Notes under the pieces: model-generated | Databases searched by the model: none | Seen by the model: the letters and a program-made list of their open reading frames with translations, nothing else | What the model was told of the DNA's origin: nothing | Shown: piece after piece, positions 1-5,667 of the stretch | How positions within the stretch are numbered: position 1 is the first letter of the stretch | Layout: each line of letters opens with the position of its first letter | DNA from: an uncultured Bacilli bacterium | GTDB lineage: Bacteria > Bacillota_I > Bacilli_A > RF39 > UBA660 | DNA length: 7,708 bases | Direction: 5' to 3' | NCBI GenBank assembly: GCA_949440065.1 | Contig: CASRZP010000066.1 | Location: 1-7,708, forward strand | Translations under genes and position numbers: made by a program

Positions 1-200
1 AAGGAATTGAAAAAGGAATTGAACAAGGAATTGAAAAAGGAATTGAACAAGGAATCAAGCAAGGTATTGAGCAAGGTATTGAGCAAGACAGAAAAGAAAT
101 GATAAATCGCTTAAATACTAAACTTGATATTGATACCATTGTTGATTTAACTGGTTTAACAAAAGAAAAAGTAGAAGAATATTTAAAAGATAATTCTTAA
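1..200 (+). CDS. Rpn-family recombination-promoting nuclease / putative transposase, C-terminal end (5' truncated)
   Basis: Only the last 65 codons are present, read from base 3; the start lies upstream of the window. They encode seven tetrapeptides of the form G-I-(E/K)-(K/Q), then a tail of 37 residues ending at the TAA at 198-200. The tail contains IDTIVDLTGLTKEKVEEYL, a short helical segment of the 'I-V-xLTGL-xxExV' type. From family knowledge, GIEQGIE-type repeats followed by such a tail are typical of the C-terminus of Rpn/PD-(D/E)XK 'putative transposase' proteins, which are DNA endonucleases stimulating RecA-independent recombination. The catalytic domain is outside the window, so activity cannot be judged. 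A terminator follows directly. The family call rests on the C-terminal pattern alone and is therefore moderately sure. Confidence 0.75.
   Translation, partial: GIEKGIEQGIEKGIEQGIKQGIEQGIEQDRKEMINRLNTKLDIDTIVDLTGLTKEKVEEYLKDNS
3..86 (+). repeat. 12-bp tandem repeat, seven units, in frame in the Rpn-like gene
   Basis: Seven 12-bp units run without gaps. The first four alternate GGAATTGAAAAA and GGAATTGAACAA, so 3-26 and 27-50 are an exact 24-bp duplication. The last three are diverged (ggaatcaagcaa, then ggtattgagcaa twice). Each unit encodes four residues, so unit gain or loss changes the linker length without a frameshift. The array touches the window edge and probably continues upstream. 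Confidence 0.9.
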
Positions 201-214
201 ATATACTAGGAAAT

Positions 215-246
215 GAAAGAAAGTTGTTGTTTATCTTTCTTTTTTT
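215..246 (+). terminator. Intrinsic terminator of the Rpn-like gene
   Basis: AAAGAAAG (216-223) pairs perfectly with CTTTCTTT (235-242) around an 11-nt loop, with a possible extra G-U pair at 215/243 and a T-run to 246. The stem is low in GC but sits 15 nt after the stop codon. The loop overlaps the candidate -35 box of the next gene. Confidence 0.65.
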
Positions 247-255
247 GTTTATAAT
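227..255 (+). promoter_or_regulatory. Candidate sigma-A promoter for the pilin-like gene
   Basis: A perfect -10 box TATAAT lies at 250-255. A weak -35, TTGTTT at 227-232, lies 17 bp upstream, inside the preceding terminator loop. The start codon is 21 bp beyond the -10 box, leaving a very short 5' leader that contains only the GGTGA ribosome binding site (268-272). Confidence 0.5.
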
Positions 256-276
256 AAAAATAAAGATGGTGATAAA

Positions 277-816
277 ATGAAAAATAATAAAGGTTTTACT
301 TTAGTAGAATTATTAGCGGTAATTACAATTTTAGCCATTATTATGTTGGTGGCTATTCCTAATGTAATTAGTATAGCAGATAGAAATAAGAAAGAGTCTT
401 ATATTCAAGCAGCAAAACAAATGATGACCCAGGTAGAATACAAAGTGAGAAGTGATACTTCTATTCCGTTACCCAATAATAACCAAGTAACGATTATTTA
501 TCTTAGTTGTATTAGTAATAGTGAATTAGATAATGGACCTGAAGGTTTTGCCTATGATAAAAATAATTCTTTTGTAGCAATTTATAACGTAGGTAACACC
601 TATGTTTATTATGCAACACTAAGAGAGACAGATACAGCAAGTGACTTTGTTCAGGGTATTAATTTGCTTAGTCAAGCAGAATTAAATGCCAGTGCATCAA
701 TTAAACAAGTCAAAAAATCATTAACCAATTATAATCCTCGTCTAGGTTCTAACTTTAGTTTTACGAATAATGCTGGAGAAACACTAAATAAAAATGTCAT
801 TCATTTATGTAAATAA
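277..816 (+). CDS. Type IV pilin-like protein with prepilin-type leader
   Basis: This 179-residue protein starts with a prepilin signal: a short basic leader MKNNKG, then FTLVE, with cleavage expected after Gly6 and Phe7 as the methylated residue; Glu11 is the conserved mature Glu5. A hydrophobic helix spans about residues 7-33, followed by the amphipathic stretch and a small C-terminal domain. Only two cysteines are present (Cys78 and Cys178, the penultimate residue), which could close a disulfide like the C-terminal loop of pilins. Such proteins form type IV pili, pseudopili or competence pili in the envelope. No assembly ATPase, platform protein or prepilin peptidase is nearby, so the machine must be encoded elsewhere. 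The start is supported by GGTGA 4 nt upstream of the ATG and by the leader itself. Whether it is a major pilin or a minor pseudopilin cannot be told from sequence. Confidence 0.88.
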   Translation: MKNNKGFTLVELLAVITILAIIMLVAIPNVISIADRNKKESYIQAAKQMMTQVEYKVRSDTSIPLPNNNQVTIIYLSCISNSELDNGPEGFAYDKNNSFVAIYNVGNTYVYYATLRETDTASDFVQGINLLSQAELNASASIKQVKKSLTNYNPRLGSNFSFTNNAGETLNKNVIHLCK

Positions 817-833
817 TTTTTAATCGATAAAGA

Positions 834-862
834 TTGAAAGATGAAATAAGTAGTGATAAACT
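834..862 (+). promoter_or_regulatory. Candidate promoter for the G9 leader and the 807-residue surface protein
   Basis: TTGAAA at 834-839 (five of six matches to TTGACA) is followed after 17 bp by TAAACT at 857-862, with an extended-type TG at 854-855. Transcription would start near 869, before the small frame at 897 and the G9 tract. I see no convincing terminator between the pilin-like stop (816) and this point, so read-through from the pilin-like gene is also possible. No better promoter was seen between the hairpin (970-1000) and the gene at 1066. Confidence 0.4.
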
Positions 863-896
863 ATAAATATGCTAGAGTGAAGTGGTGATAATAATA

Positions 897-1061
897 ATGG
901 AACAAAGCAAAATTAACCAAATGTCAACTAGGGGGGGGGTATATTTTAAAATAAATTTCCCTATAAAACAAAGACAAGAAGCAAAAATCTTGTTCTTTTT
1001 GTTGCCTAAAATAAAAAATACAAGACAAAAAAATTTCCTACTAAAAAGCGAAAGGAGATGA
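897..1061 (+). CDS. Candidate leader peptide interrupted by a G9 tract (54 aa)
   Basis: An ATG at 897 opens a 54-codon frame beginning MEQSKINQMSTRGGVYFKIN and ending at TGA 1059-1061, inside the ribosome binding site of the next gene. GGTGA at 884-888 lies 8 nt upstream, longer than the 4-nt spacing common in this window. In-frame GTGs at 882 and 885 are alternative starts; AGTGA (876-880) is 4 nt before 885. The G9 tract encodes Arg-Gly-Gly-Val in the present phase. One G fewer or more gives a stop at 952-954 or 947-949. The peptide is basic, resembles no family I know, and could be a by-product whose translation matters more than its product. A chance open frame is a real possibility: the opposite strand is also open here. 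Confidence is for a translated leader, not for a functional peptide. Confidence 0.35.
   Translation: MEQSKINQMSTRGGVYFKINFPIKQRQEAKILFFLLPKIKNTRQKNFLLKSERR
931..939 (+). repeat. Homopolymeric G9 tract, candidate slippage site
   Basis: Nine consecutive Gs lie in a roughly 30% GC window; the next longest G runs are five (7061-7065) and four. Such tracts are the classical substrate for slipped-strand mispairing in phase-variable surface genes. This one lies between a pilin-like gene and a large surface-protein gene, within the small frame 897-1061. Confidence 0.85.
970..1000 (+). terminator. Terminator-like hairpin inside the leader of the surface-protein gene
   Basis: ACAAGA (974-979) pairs with TCTTGT (988-993) around an 8-nt loop. 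The stem extends by AAAG (970-973) with CTTT (995-998) past a one-base bulge at 994, and the T-run continues to 1000. It could end pilin transcripts, or act as an attenuator for the gene at 1066 because the best promoter candidate (834-862) lies upstream and none is evident downstream. Confidence 0.5.
1051..1061 (+). promoter_or_regulatory. Ribosome binding site of the surface-protein gene, overlapped by the leader stop codon
   Basis: AAAGGAGATGA is a near-perfect Shine-Dalgarno sequence ending 4 nt before the GTG at 1066, and it fixes that rare start. The TGA of the 897-1061 frame forms its last three bases, so ribosomes finishing the leader would end directly on this site, an arrangement typical of translational coupling. 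Confidence 0.75.
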
Positions 1062-1065
1062 TTTT

Positions 1066-3489
1066 GTGAGAAAAAATATAAAGAAACCAACGCTTATTGT
1101 TGTATTAACAATAGGTATATTATCAGCAATTATCCTATTTTATCAATCATATGCACTATTTACAACAAATACCATTAGTAAATCAGCTATAACGATTAAA
1201 GCAGGAACTTTGGAAGCAACTATGTTAATTAATAACGAAAAAAAGAATACTATTACTATTCCTGCTAATACGGAACAAACCTATACCGTTAAAATTACGA
1301 ATGAACATCCCATTACAGGAAAAGAGTTACTTTATTACTTTGAACCATTACCTGAAGGAATAACTATTGGATATTTAGAAGGAATAGGAATTGATATACC
1401 ACCAAGTATAGAGGGAACAATTTTAACTTCTAATGCTAGTCAAACCTATACGATAAAAATAAAGAATACTTCTAGTAGTAATCAAACTATTCAATTAGGA
1501 ATTACTGGGGGTTTAGAAAATGATACGATAACTTTACCAAGTGGAACAAAAGTATTTGAACCATTTCCTAAAGCAAAAGGAACTGAAACTTTATTAGAAA
1601 AGGCAAATGATGAAACGATAAAAAGTTATGCTAATGGAGATACGCATGAAATGTATACTTTTGTTCATTCTCCTGGAAATATGCAAGAAAACTGGACAAC
1701 GGAAGAATTAACCGATTATCGATATATTGGAAATGATCCATATAACTATATTTATTTTAACTGTAGTAATCCAGATGATACTTCAACCTGTGAACTATGG
1801 AGAATTATCGGTGTCTTTATGGTAGAAGATGAAAAGGGAAACAAAGAACAACGGATGAAAATCATGAAAAACGAAAGTATTGGTGTATATCAATACGTGA
1901 ACTCTGGACCCAATGATTTATACGTTGATTGGACGATGTCAGAAGTAAAAATGTTATTAAATGGTTCTTACTATTCTAATTTACAAGAGAGTGCTAAAAA
2001 GGTAATGGATTACACCAAAATTTACCTAGGCCGTATTGATGAAAATAATAGTGCTAGGCAAAATGCAGAGTTTTATTATGTCAAAGAACGAACCCAAAAT
2101 AGTGAACTTTCTAAATACTATCAACATTACCTTAATCAAATAGCGTTGATTAATAAATCAGATTATGGGTATACTTATGCCTTAGGAGTAAATTCTACTT
2201 GTTATAATGATATGTATTATTGTAGTACCAATCCTAGAACAGGATGGATGTATAATATAATGACTAATACAGCAACCAATTCGGGATTAATGTTATTTTT
2301 TAGTGGTGATGCTTCTAGCGTTGTTTATAAAAATGGAGCAATATATGGTAATGCTTCTCAAGGAGAAGTGATTCCGTCATTATATTTAAAAAGTAATATA
2401 GAAATTATCGATGGAACAGGGGAGCAAACTAATCCATATCATCTTTCATATAATATACAAAAAGAAGATAATACTAAGACTTATACGCCTAAACATTTTA
2501 CGCAATACTTATTGAGTATAGCGAATAATTCGTCAGTGATTACTTATGAAGAAGGAAAAAAAGAAGAGCTTTATCCTTTTAAACATACAGCAGGAGTACA
2601 ACAAGCTGGGTATACAGAAGCTGAACTTATGGATTATCGTTATATTGGAAATATGCCAAATAATTATGTCTATTTTAATTGCTATGATCCTAATGATAAA
2701 ACGACCTGTGAAATTTGGAGAATGATGGGGGTATTTACGGTAGAAGATGCTAACGGAACTAAAGAACAAAGAATAAAATCAATAAGACATGAAAGGCTTG
2801 GTTATTATCTTTATGATAACAAAAATAAAACAGGCTCAGCTGATACAGCATATGGTTCTAATGAATGGAGTGATGCTAGACTAAATACAATTTTAAATGA
2901 TTTATATTATCAACAAAAGATAGAAAATTGTTCAACTACTGGAGGATATACAGGTTCAGGAGCAATATCTGCAGGATGCAATTTTTCTCTTAGTGGATTA
3001 AATGAGAATGCTAAAAAAATGATAAAAGAAGCAAAATGGTATTTAGGTGGAATATCAAATAATGCGGTAAATGCAGATATTTATTATGAAAAAGAAAGAG
3101 GAGTAGAAGTGTATACTGAAAAGGCAAGAAGTACTAGTTATATTAGCAATGTAGCACTACCTTATCCATCGGATTTTGGATATACTTTAGGATATGGAAT
3201 AAATGATACTTGTTACAATAGTCTTGATAATTGCAAAACAGCAGCAACACAAACTTGGATAAATACATTAGTTGGTAATTATAAGTATGATGCATATACA
3301 ATGACGCCAGATACAAAACAAAGTCACATAATGAATTACTTTGATGAATATCAAATAGCTAGACTTTCTTATAATACATCTTCTACAAGCAATAGAGTTT
3401 TCCCAACGTTATACTTAAAACCAGACGTTCAATTATTAGACGGAAATGGTAGTATGGATAACCCATATTTTATAAGAGAAAAGCAATAA
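1066..3489 (+). CDS. Large exported TasA/camelysin-like surface protein with two copies of a ~300-residue domain
   Basis: An 807-residue protein starting at GTG. Residues 10-30 are a hydrophobic export signal ending QSYALF, followed by AITIKAGTLEA (41-51); this 'S-(Y/F)-A-x-F ... (I/F)KAGxLE' pattern is the mark of SipW-dependent TasA/camelysin proteins. Residues 40-150 look like a beta-sandwich with 'TYTVKITN' and 'TYTIKIKN' strands. Then come two divergent copies of one domain (about 174-460 and 478-803). Both hold DYRYIGN...NY.YFNC...TCE.WR..GVF.VED, later D(Y/F)GYT...TCYN, and a final (I/F)P(S/T)LYLK...(I/L)DG.G...NPY. Cysteines occur in matched pairs (233/242, 379/386; 539/548, 716/723), plus 622/638 only in copy B. 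No LPXTG or C-terminal anchor is visible. Similar 'LWRIIGVF' domains are common in secreted proteins of uncultured gut Firmicutes; their function is unknown to me. An adhesin or matrix role is inferred from architecture and neighbours. Confidence 0.85.
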   Translation: MRKNIKKPTLIVVLTIGILSAIILFYQSYALFTTNTISKSAITIKAGTLEATMLINNEKKNTITIPANTEQTYTVKITNEHPITGKELLYYFEPLPEGITIGYLEGIGIDIPPSIEGTILTSNASQTYTIKIKNTSSSNQTIQLGITGGLENDTITLPSGTKVFEPFPKAKGTETLLEKANDETIKSYANGDTHEMYTFVHSPGNMQENWTTEELTDYRYIGNDPYNYIYFNCSNPDDTSTCELWRIIGVFMVEDEKGNKEQRMKIMKNESIGVYQYVNSGPNDLYVDWTMSEVKMLLNGSYYSNLQESAKKVMDYTKIYLGRIDENNSARQNAEFYYVKERTQNSELSKYYQHYLNQIALINKSDYGYTYALGVNSTCYNDMYYCSTNPRTGWMYNIMTNTATNSGLMLFFSGDASSVVYKNGAIYGNASQGEVIPSLYLKSNIEIIDGTGEQTNPYHLSYNIQKEDNTKTYTPKHFTQYLLSIANNSSVITYEEGKKEELYPFKHTAGVQQAGYTEAELMDYRYIGNMPNNYVYFNCYDPNDKTTCEIWRMMGVFTVEDANGTKEQRIKSIRHERLGYYLYDNKNKTGSADTAYGSNEWSDARLNTILNDLYYQQKIENCSTTGGYTGSGAISAGCNFSLSGLNENAKKMIKEAKWYLGGISNNAVNADIYYEKERGVEVYTEKARSTSYISNVALPYPSDFGYTLGYGINDTCYNSLDNCKTAATQTWINTLVGNYKYDAYTMTPDTKQSHIMNYFDEYQIARLSYNTSSTSNRVFPTLYLKPDVQLLDGNGSMDNPYFIREKQ
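1585..3474 (+). repeat. Internal duplication of the extracellular domain (copies about 1585-2445 and 2497-3474)
   Basis: The two copies align along their whole length at protein level, with the best blocks at residues 218-266/524-572, 366-386/703-723 and 436-460/779-803. Identity at DNA level is patchy, so the duplication is old. Copy B has an insertion around residues 617-640 that carries an extra cysteine pair. Confidence 0.8.
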
Positions 3490-3499
3490 TTCTCTTTTT
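3474..3499 (+). terminator. Terminator overlapping the end of the surface-protein gene
   Basis: AAGAGAA (3474-3480) pairs with TTCTCTT (3490-3496) around a 9-nt loop that contains the TAA stop (3487-3489). A T-rich tract follows. The 5' arm is coding sequence, so a ribosome finishing the gene would cover it. The stem is short and AT-leaning. Confidence 0.5.
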
Positions 3500-3533
3500 C
3501 TTTCCTTTTTCATACACTTTAATGGTGAAGAAA

Positions 3534-4259
3534 ATGAAACTTTTAAAAAATAAATACCTAATAATTCTTATTGTTTCTTTAATGTTCGTCTCCTTTTCTT
3601 TTGGTTATTTCTTAAGAAAAGTTAGCGTTAGGGAAGTTAGTAGGCAACAAATAACTGTAGTATCCAATCAAAAAGTGGGAACAGAGATGAAAATAGAAGA
3701 GTTAAACGAAATAGAACACTACACGATTAAAGTATATTATCCTTTTACTGCATATAATGATTTAAATAAAATTTTAACGAAGAAAATGCAAGAATACGTC
3801 GATGAATTTTTAAAAATTAGAGAAAAAATGGTAGATGATACCAAATTTTATAGTTTAGATATTTCTTATGATACTTACTCTTATCAAGATAAAGTAAGTT
3901 ATGTATTTCATATTACCTCAAATACTGGAGGAGCTCATCCTAATACAACAATGTGGACAATCGTTTATGATAAAAAAGAAAATCAAGTAATCACCTTAGA
4001 ATTACTTATCAAAAAATACCCTGATTTACTAAAGAGGTTATCCATAAAAAGTAGGGAACAATTAAATTTGGAAAATAAAGATTTATCAAATAATTTATCT
4101 ATGTTAATGGATGGGACTAGTGAAAAAATAGAAAACTTTTCTAATTTTGCTTATTCTAAACAAGGGCTTGTTCTTTTTTTTCCACGTTATCAAATTGCAC
4201 CATATTATCTAGGAGAATTCCATGTTGTTCTGCCTTATCAAGAAATTTTTAAAAAGTAG
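3534..4259 (+). CDS. Membrane-anchored DUF4163/DUF3298 (RsiV C-terminal-like) protein
   Basis: The product is 241 residues from the ATG at 3534. That start is chosen over the in-frame ATG at 3522 because GGTGA (3524-3528) lies 5 nt before it, matching other genes here, while 3522 has no ribosome binding site. A basic N-terminus and one hydrophobic helix (about 8-26) anchor it, with the rest outside. Residues 60-130 fit the DUF4163 (PdaC-like) region, and GGAHPN at 132-137 with IAPYYLGEFHVVLPY at 221-235 is the signature of DUF3298. The same fold forms the extracellular lysozyme-binding part of the anti-sigma factor RsiV and part of the deacetylase PdaC. No sigma factor or deacetylase domain is present, so a wall- or ligand-sensing role is only a guess. 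It follows the surface-protein gene by 44 nt, but a terminator intervenes and I find no clear own promoter. Confidence 0.82.
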   Translation: MKLLKNKYLIILIVSLMFVSFSFGYFLRKVSVREVSRQQITVVSNQKVGTEMKIEELNEIEHYTIKVYYPFTAYNDLNKILTKKMQEYVDEFLKIREKMVDDTKFYSLDISYDTYSYQDKVSYVFHITSNTGGAHPNTTMWTIVYDKKENQVITLELLIKKYPDLLKRLSIKSREQLNLENKDLSNNLSMLMDGTSEKIENFSNFAYSKQGLVLFFPRYQIAPYYLGEFHVVLPYQEIFKK

Positions 4260-4270
4260 TGCTAGTTTAC

Positions 4271-4298
4271 TTGCAAATTATATCGAATATGTTATACT
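4271..4298 (+). promoter_or_regulatory. Promoter of the small TasA-like gene
   Basis: TTGCAA (4271-4276) and TATACT (4293-4298) are separated by 16 bp, giving a transcript start near 4305 just ahead of the AGGAG ribosome binding site (4308-4312). This is one of the best sigma-A-type matches in the window, and it makes the gene a separate unit since a terminator also follows it. Confidence 0.6.
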
Positions 4299-4321
4299 TG
4301 TCATAGTAGGAGTGATTATAA

Positions 4322-4861
4322 TTGAAAAACAAATCTCATCAAATAATCATATTAGTAGTAATGATTGCTGTAGCCGTCGTTATTATTGGAAGTAGTTTTG
4401 CTTTCTTTTCTACTACGGCAAATGGTACTAAAGATAACGTAATTAAAGCAGGAAAATTAGAAATAACTTATACAGATACGACAACATCTGCAATTAACTT
4501 AACTACGGCGTATCCTGTTAGTGATAGCGATGGAATGAAAGGAACACCACATACATTTACCATTAAAAACACAGGTAACTTACCAGCTAATTACAAAGTA
4601 TCGTTCCAAGAAAATACATCATTATATAACTCACACAATGATACAGGAAAAATTTTAGGAGTCAATCAATTAAAACTTGGCATTACTCAAGGAAGTAGTA
4701 CAACATATAAGTTATATGATAAACAACCAGTTATTGAAGGAACCCTAGCAGCAGGTGCAAGTGTTACTTATACTGTACGCTTATGGATTCCATCTAACTT
4801 AGGAAATGAAGTACAAGGGTATCATTTCCATGCTAGTATTAAAGTAGATGCTACACAATAG
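4322..4861 (+). CDS. Small TasA/camelysin-like SipW-dependent secreted protein
   Basis: A 179-residue protein starting at TTG, supported by AGGAG 9 nt upstream. A hydrophobic segment (about 8-24) ends in GSSFAFFSTTA, with likely cleavage after Ala27, and is followed by DNVIKAGKLEITY (38-50). This pattern defines the TasA/CotN/camelysin group handled by the SipW signal peptidase. The rest is a beta-sandwich with typical blocks: PHTFTIKNTGNLPANYKVSF (76-95) and AAGASVTYTVRLWIP (143-157). TasA of Bacillus forms extracellular matrix fibres, and camelysin is a surface-associated relative. No SipW gene is in view. It shares the leader module and IKAG(K/T)LE with the 807-residue protein, so the two probably use the same export route and may assemble together. 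It has its own promoter and terminator. The family call is firm; fibre formation is inferred. Confidence 0.88.
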   Translation: MKNKSHQIIILVVMIAVAVVIIGSSFAFFSTTANGTKDNVIKAGKLEITYTDTTTSAINLTTAYPVSDSDGMKGTPHTFTIKNTGNLPANYKVSFQENTSLYNSHNDTGKILGVNQLKLGITQGSSTTYKLYDKQPVIEGTLAAGASVTYTVRLWIPSNLGNEVQGYHFHASIKVDATQ

Positions 4862-4875
4862 TAAGTCATTCACAT

Positions 4876-4905
4876 AAAAGCACGAGTTTACACCGTGTTT
4901 TTTTT
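4876..4905 (+). terminator. Intrinsic terminator of the small TasA-like gene
   Basis: AAAAGCACG (4876-4884) pairs with the CGTG and T-run beginning at 4894 around a 9-nt loop, with one G-U pair, followed by eight Ts (4898-4905). It lies 15 nt after the stop codon and is a good rho-independent terminator. Confidence 0.8.
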
Positions 4906-4908
4906 GAC

Positions 4909-4936
4909 TTGTATTTTTTTCCATTTTTGTTAAAAT
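4909..4936 (+). promoter_or_regulatory. Candidate extended -10 promoter for the membrane-protein pair
   Basis: TGTTAAAAT at 4928-4936 is an extended -10 element. TTGTAT (4909-4914) is a weak -35 with a 16-bp spacer; TTGACT at 4904-4909 is a better hexamer but 21 bp away. A textbook AGGAGGTGA (4950-4958) follows, 4 nt before the ATG. Confidence 0.45.
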
Positions 4937-4962
4937 AAAACATAAAAACAGGAGGTGAATAG

Positions 4963-5667
4963 ATGAAATATATAAATAAATTTATCCAGTGGAACAAAAA
5001 ATACTTTGCTATTATTCTTATTCCTATTTTATCTATTTTCATTCCTGCCTATTTAACTTTTCAACAAAATCATTTCCAAAAAGAGGTTACTCCGCCGATT
5101 TTCTTTTTGGAAAAACAAGAAAAACCAGGTATTTCTATGATTAAAATTACTAACGAGGGAGGATGGGCTACTTATTTCAAATTTGAACGAATAACAGAAA
5201 TTTGGGTTAGTGTAAAAGATAAAGCTTCCAGTATGAGAGTAGATTATCTTGATCAAAATCATTTATCCGTAAGAAATCCCAATCAAGAAAATAAAAAGGT
5301 TTGGTATTATATTCCTACTACTGATGTATCGATAAAACAATTAAAAGAACGTCTTAATCGAAAGATCCAAAGCTTATCCATTAACAAATATTCCATTTCT
5401 CTAGAAGTTAAGGATTATTATGAATTATCCTATTATGATAGTAATAACGAGTATAAAGAATTTCATTATCAATTAGATAAAAACGGAATAGGTCAATATG
5501 ATGAGAGTATAAGTTCCATAAGTAGTAGTAAACAAAGAGTAAGCTTCGGTGGACTTAGTGCTGGTATAGAAGAAAATAATGAAAAGTTTTATCAAGAATT
5601 AGAAGAAATTACTGCGGATATGATTTTATCTTTACGATGGCACGTGGGGTGGTGGTACGATGAATAA
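4963..5667 (+). CDS. Unrecognised membrane-anchored protein, 234 aa
   Basis: I do not recognise a family. A basic, aromatic N-terminus is followed by a single hydrophobic helix at about 14-33, and the remaining ~200 residues would lie outside the membrane if it acts as a signal anchor. This part starts with beta-like segments (PPIFFLEKQEKPGISMIKIT, then GGWATYFKFERITEIWVSV at 66-84). It is rich in Tyr, Ser and charged residues, and ends with an acidic segment and the Trp-rich tail SLRWHVGWWYDE. There are no cysteines and no visible enzyme motif. It has the strongest ribosome binding site in the window and overlaps the next gene by 8 bp, so the two are probably made together and may form a complex. 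It could be a transporter accessory or an envelope-stress protein, but nothing in the sequence decides this. Confidence 0.8.
   Translation: MKYINKFIQWNKKYFAIILIPILSIFIPAYLTFQQNHFQKEVTPPIFFLEKQEKPGISMIKITNEGGWATYFKFERITEIWVSVKDKASSMRVDYLDQNHLSVRNPNQENKKVWYYIPTTDVSIKQLKERLNRKIQSLSINKYSISLEVKDYYELSYYDSNNEYKEFHYQLDKNGIGQYDESISSISSSKQRVSFGGLSAGIEENNEKFYQELEEITADMILSLRWHVGWWYDE

Noticed and set aside
3..86. Short-period repeat array as a possible CRISPR
   Set aside because: Units are 12 bp, contiguous and in frame, with no spacers; it is coding tandem repeat DNA.
822..835. AATC...GATT as a terminator of the pilin-like gene
   Set aside because: Only a four-base stem with no T-run; too weak to call.
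974..1025. Second ACAAGA at 1020-1025 that could pair with TCTTGT (988-993) instead of the terminator's own arm
   Set aside because: It is transcribed after the terminator would already have acted, so it cannot serve as an antiterminator in the usual way; a six-base match in this A-rich stretch is easily chance.
1002..1030. Promoter for the surface-protein gene downstream of the hairpin (TTGCCT at 1002-1007)
   Set aside because: No -10-like hexamer occurs at 16-18 bp spacing; TAAAAT at 1007-1012 has no -35 at a workable distance.
872..1090. Antisense open frame of 72 codons opposite the G9 leader
   Set aside because: It begins inside the surface-protein gene, has no convincing ribosome binding site, and its low-complexity Phe/Leu/Ile-rich translation is what purine-rich DNA gives when read backwards.
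2533..2769. Antisense open frame of 78 codons within the surface-protein gene
   Set aside because: Lies wholly inside a well-supported gene and mirrors its conserved motif block; no recognisable domain.
5053..5262. Antisense open frame of 69 codons within the 234-residue membrane-protein gene
   Set aside because: Fully overlapped by a gene with an excellent ribosome binding site and coupled neighbour; composition typical of a shadow frame.
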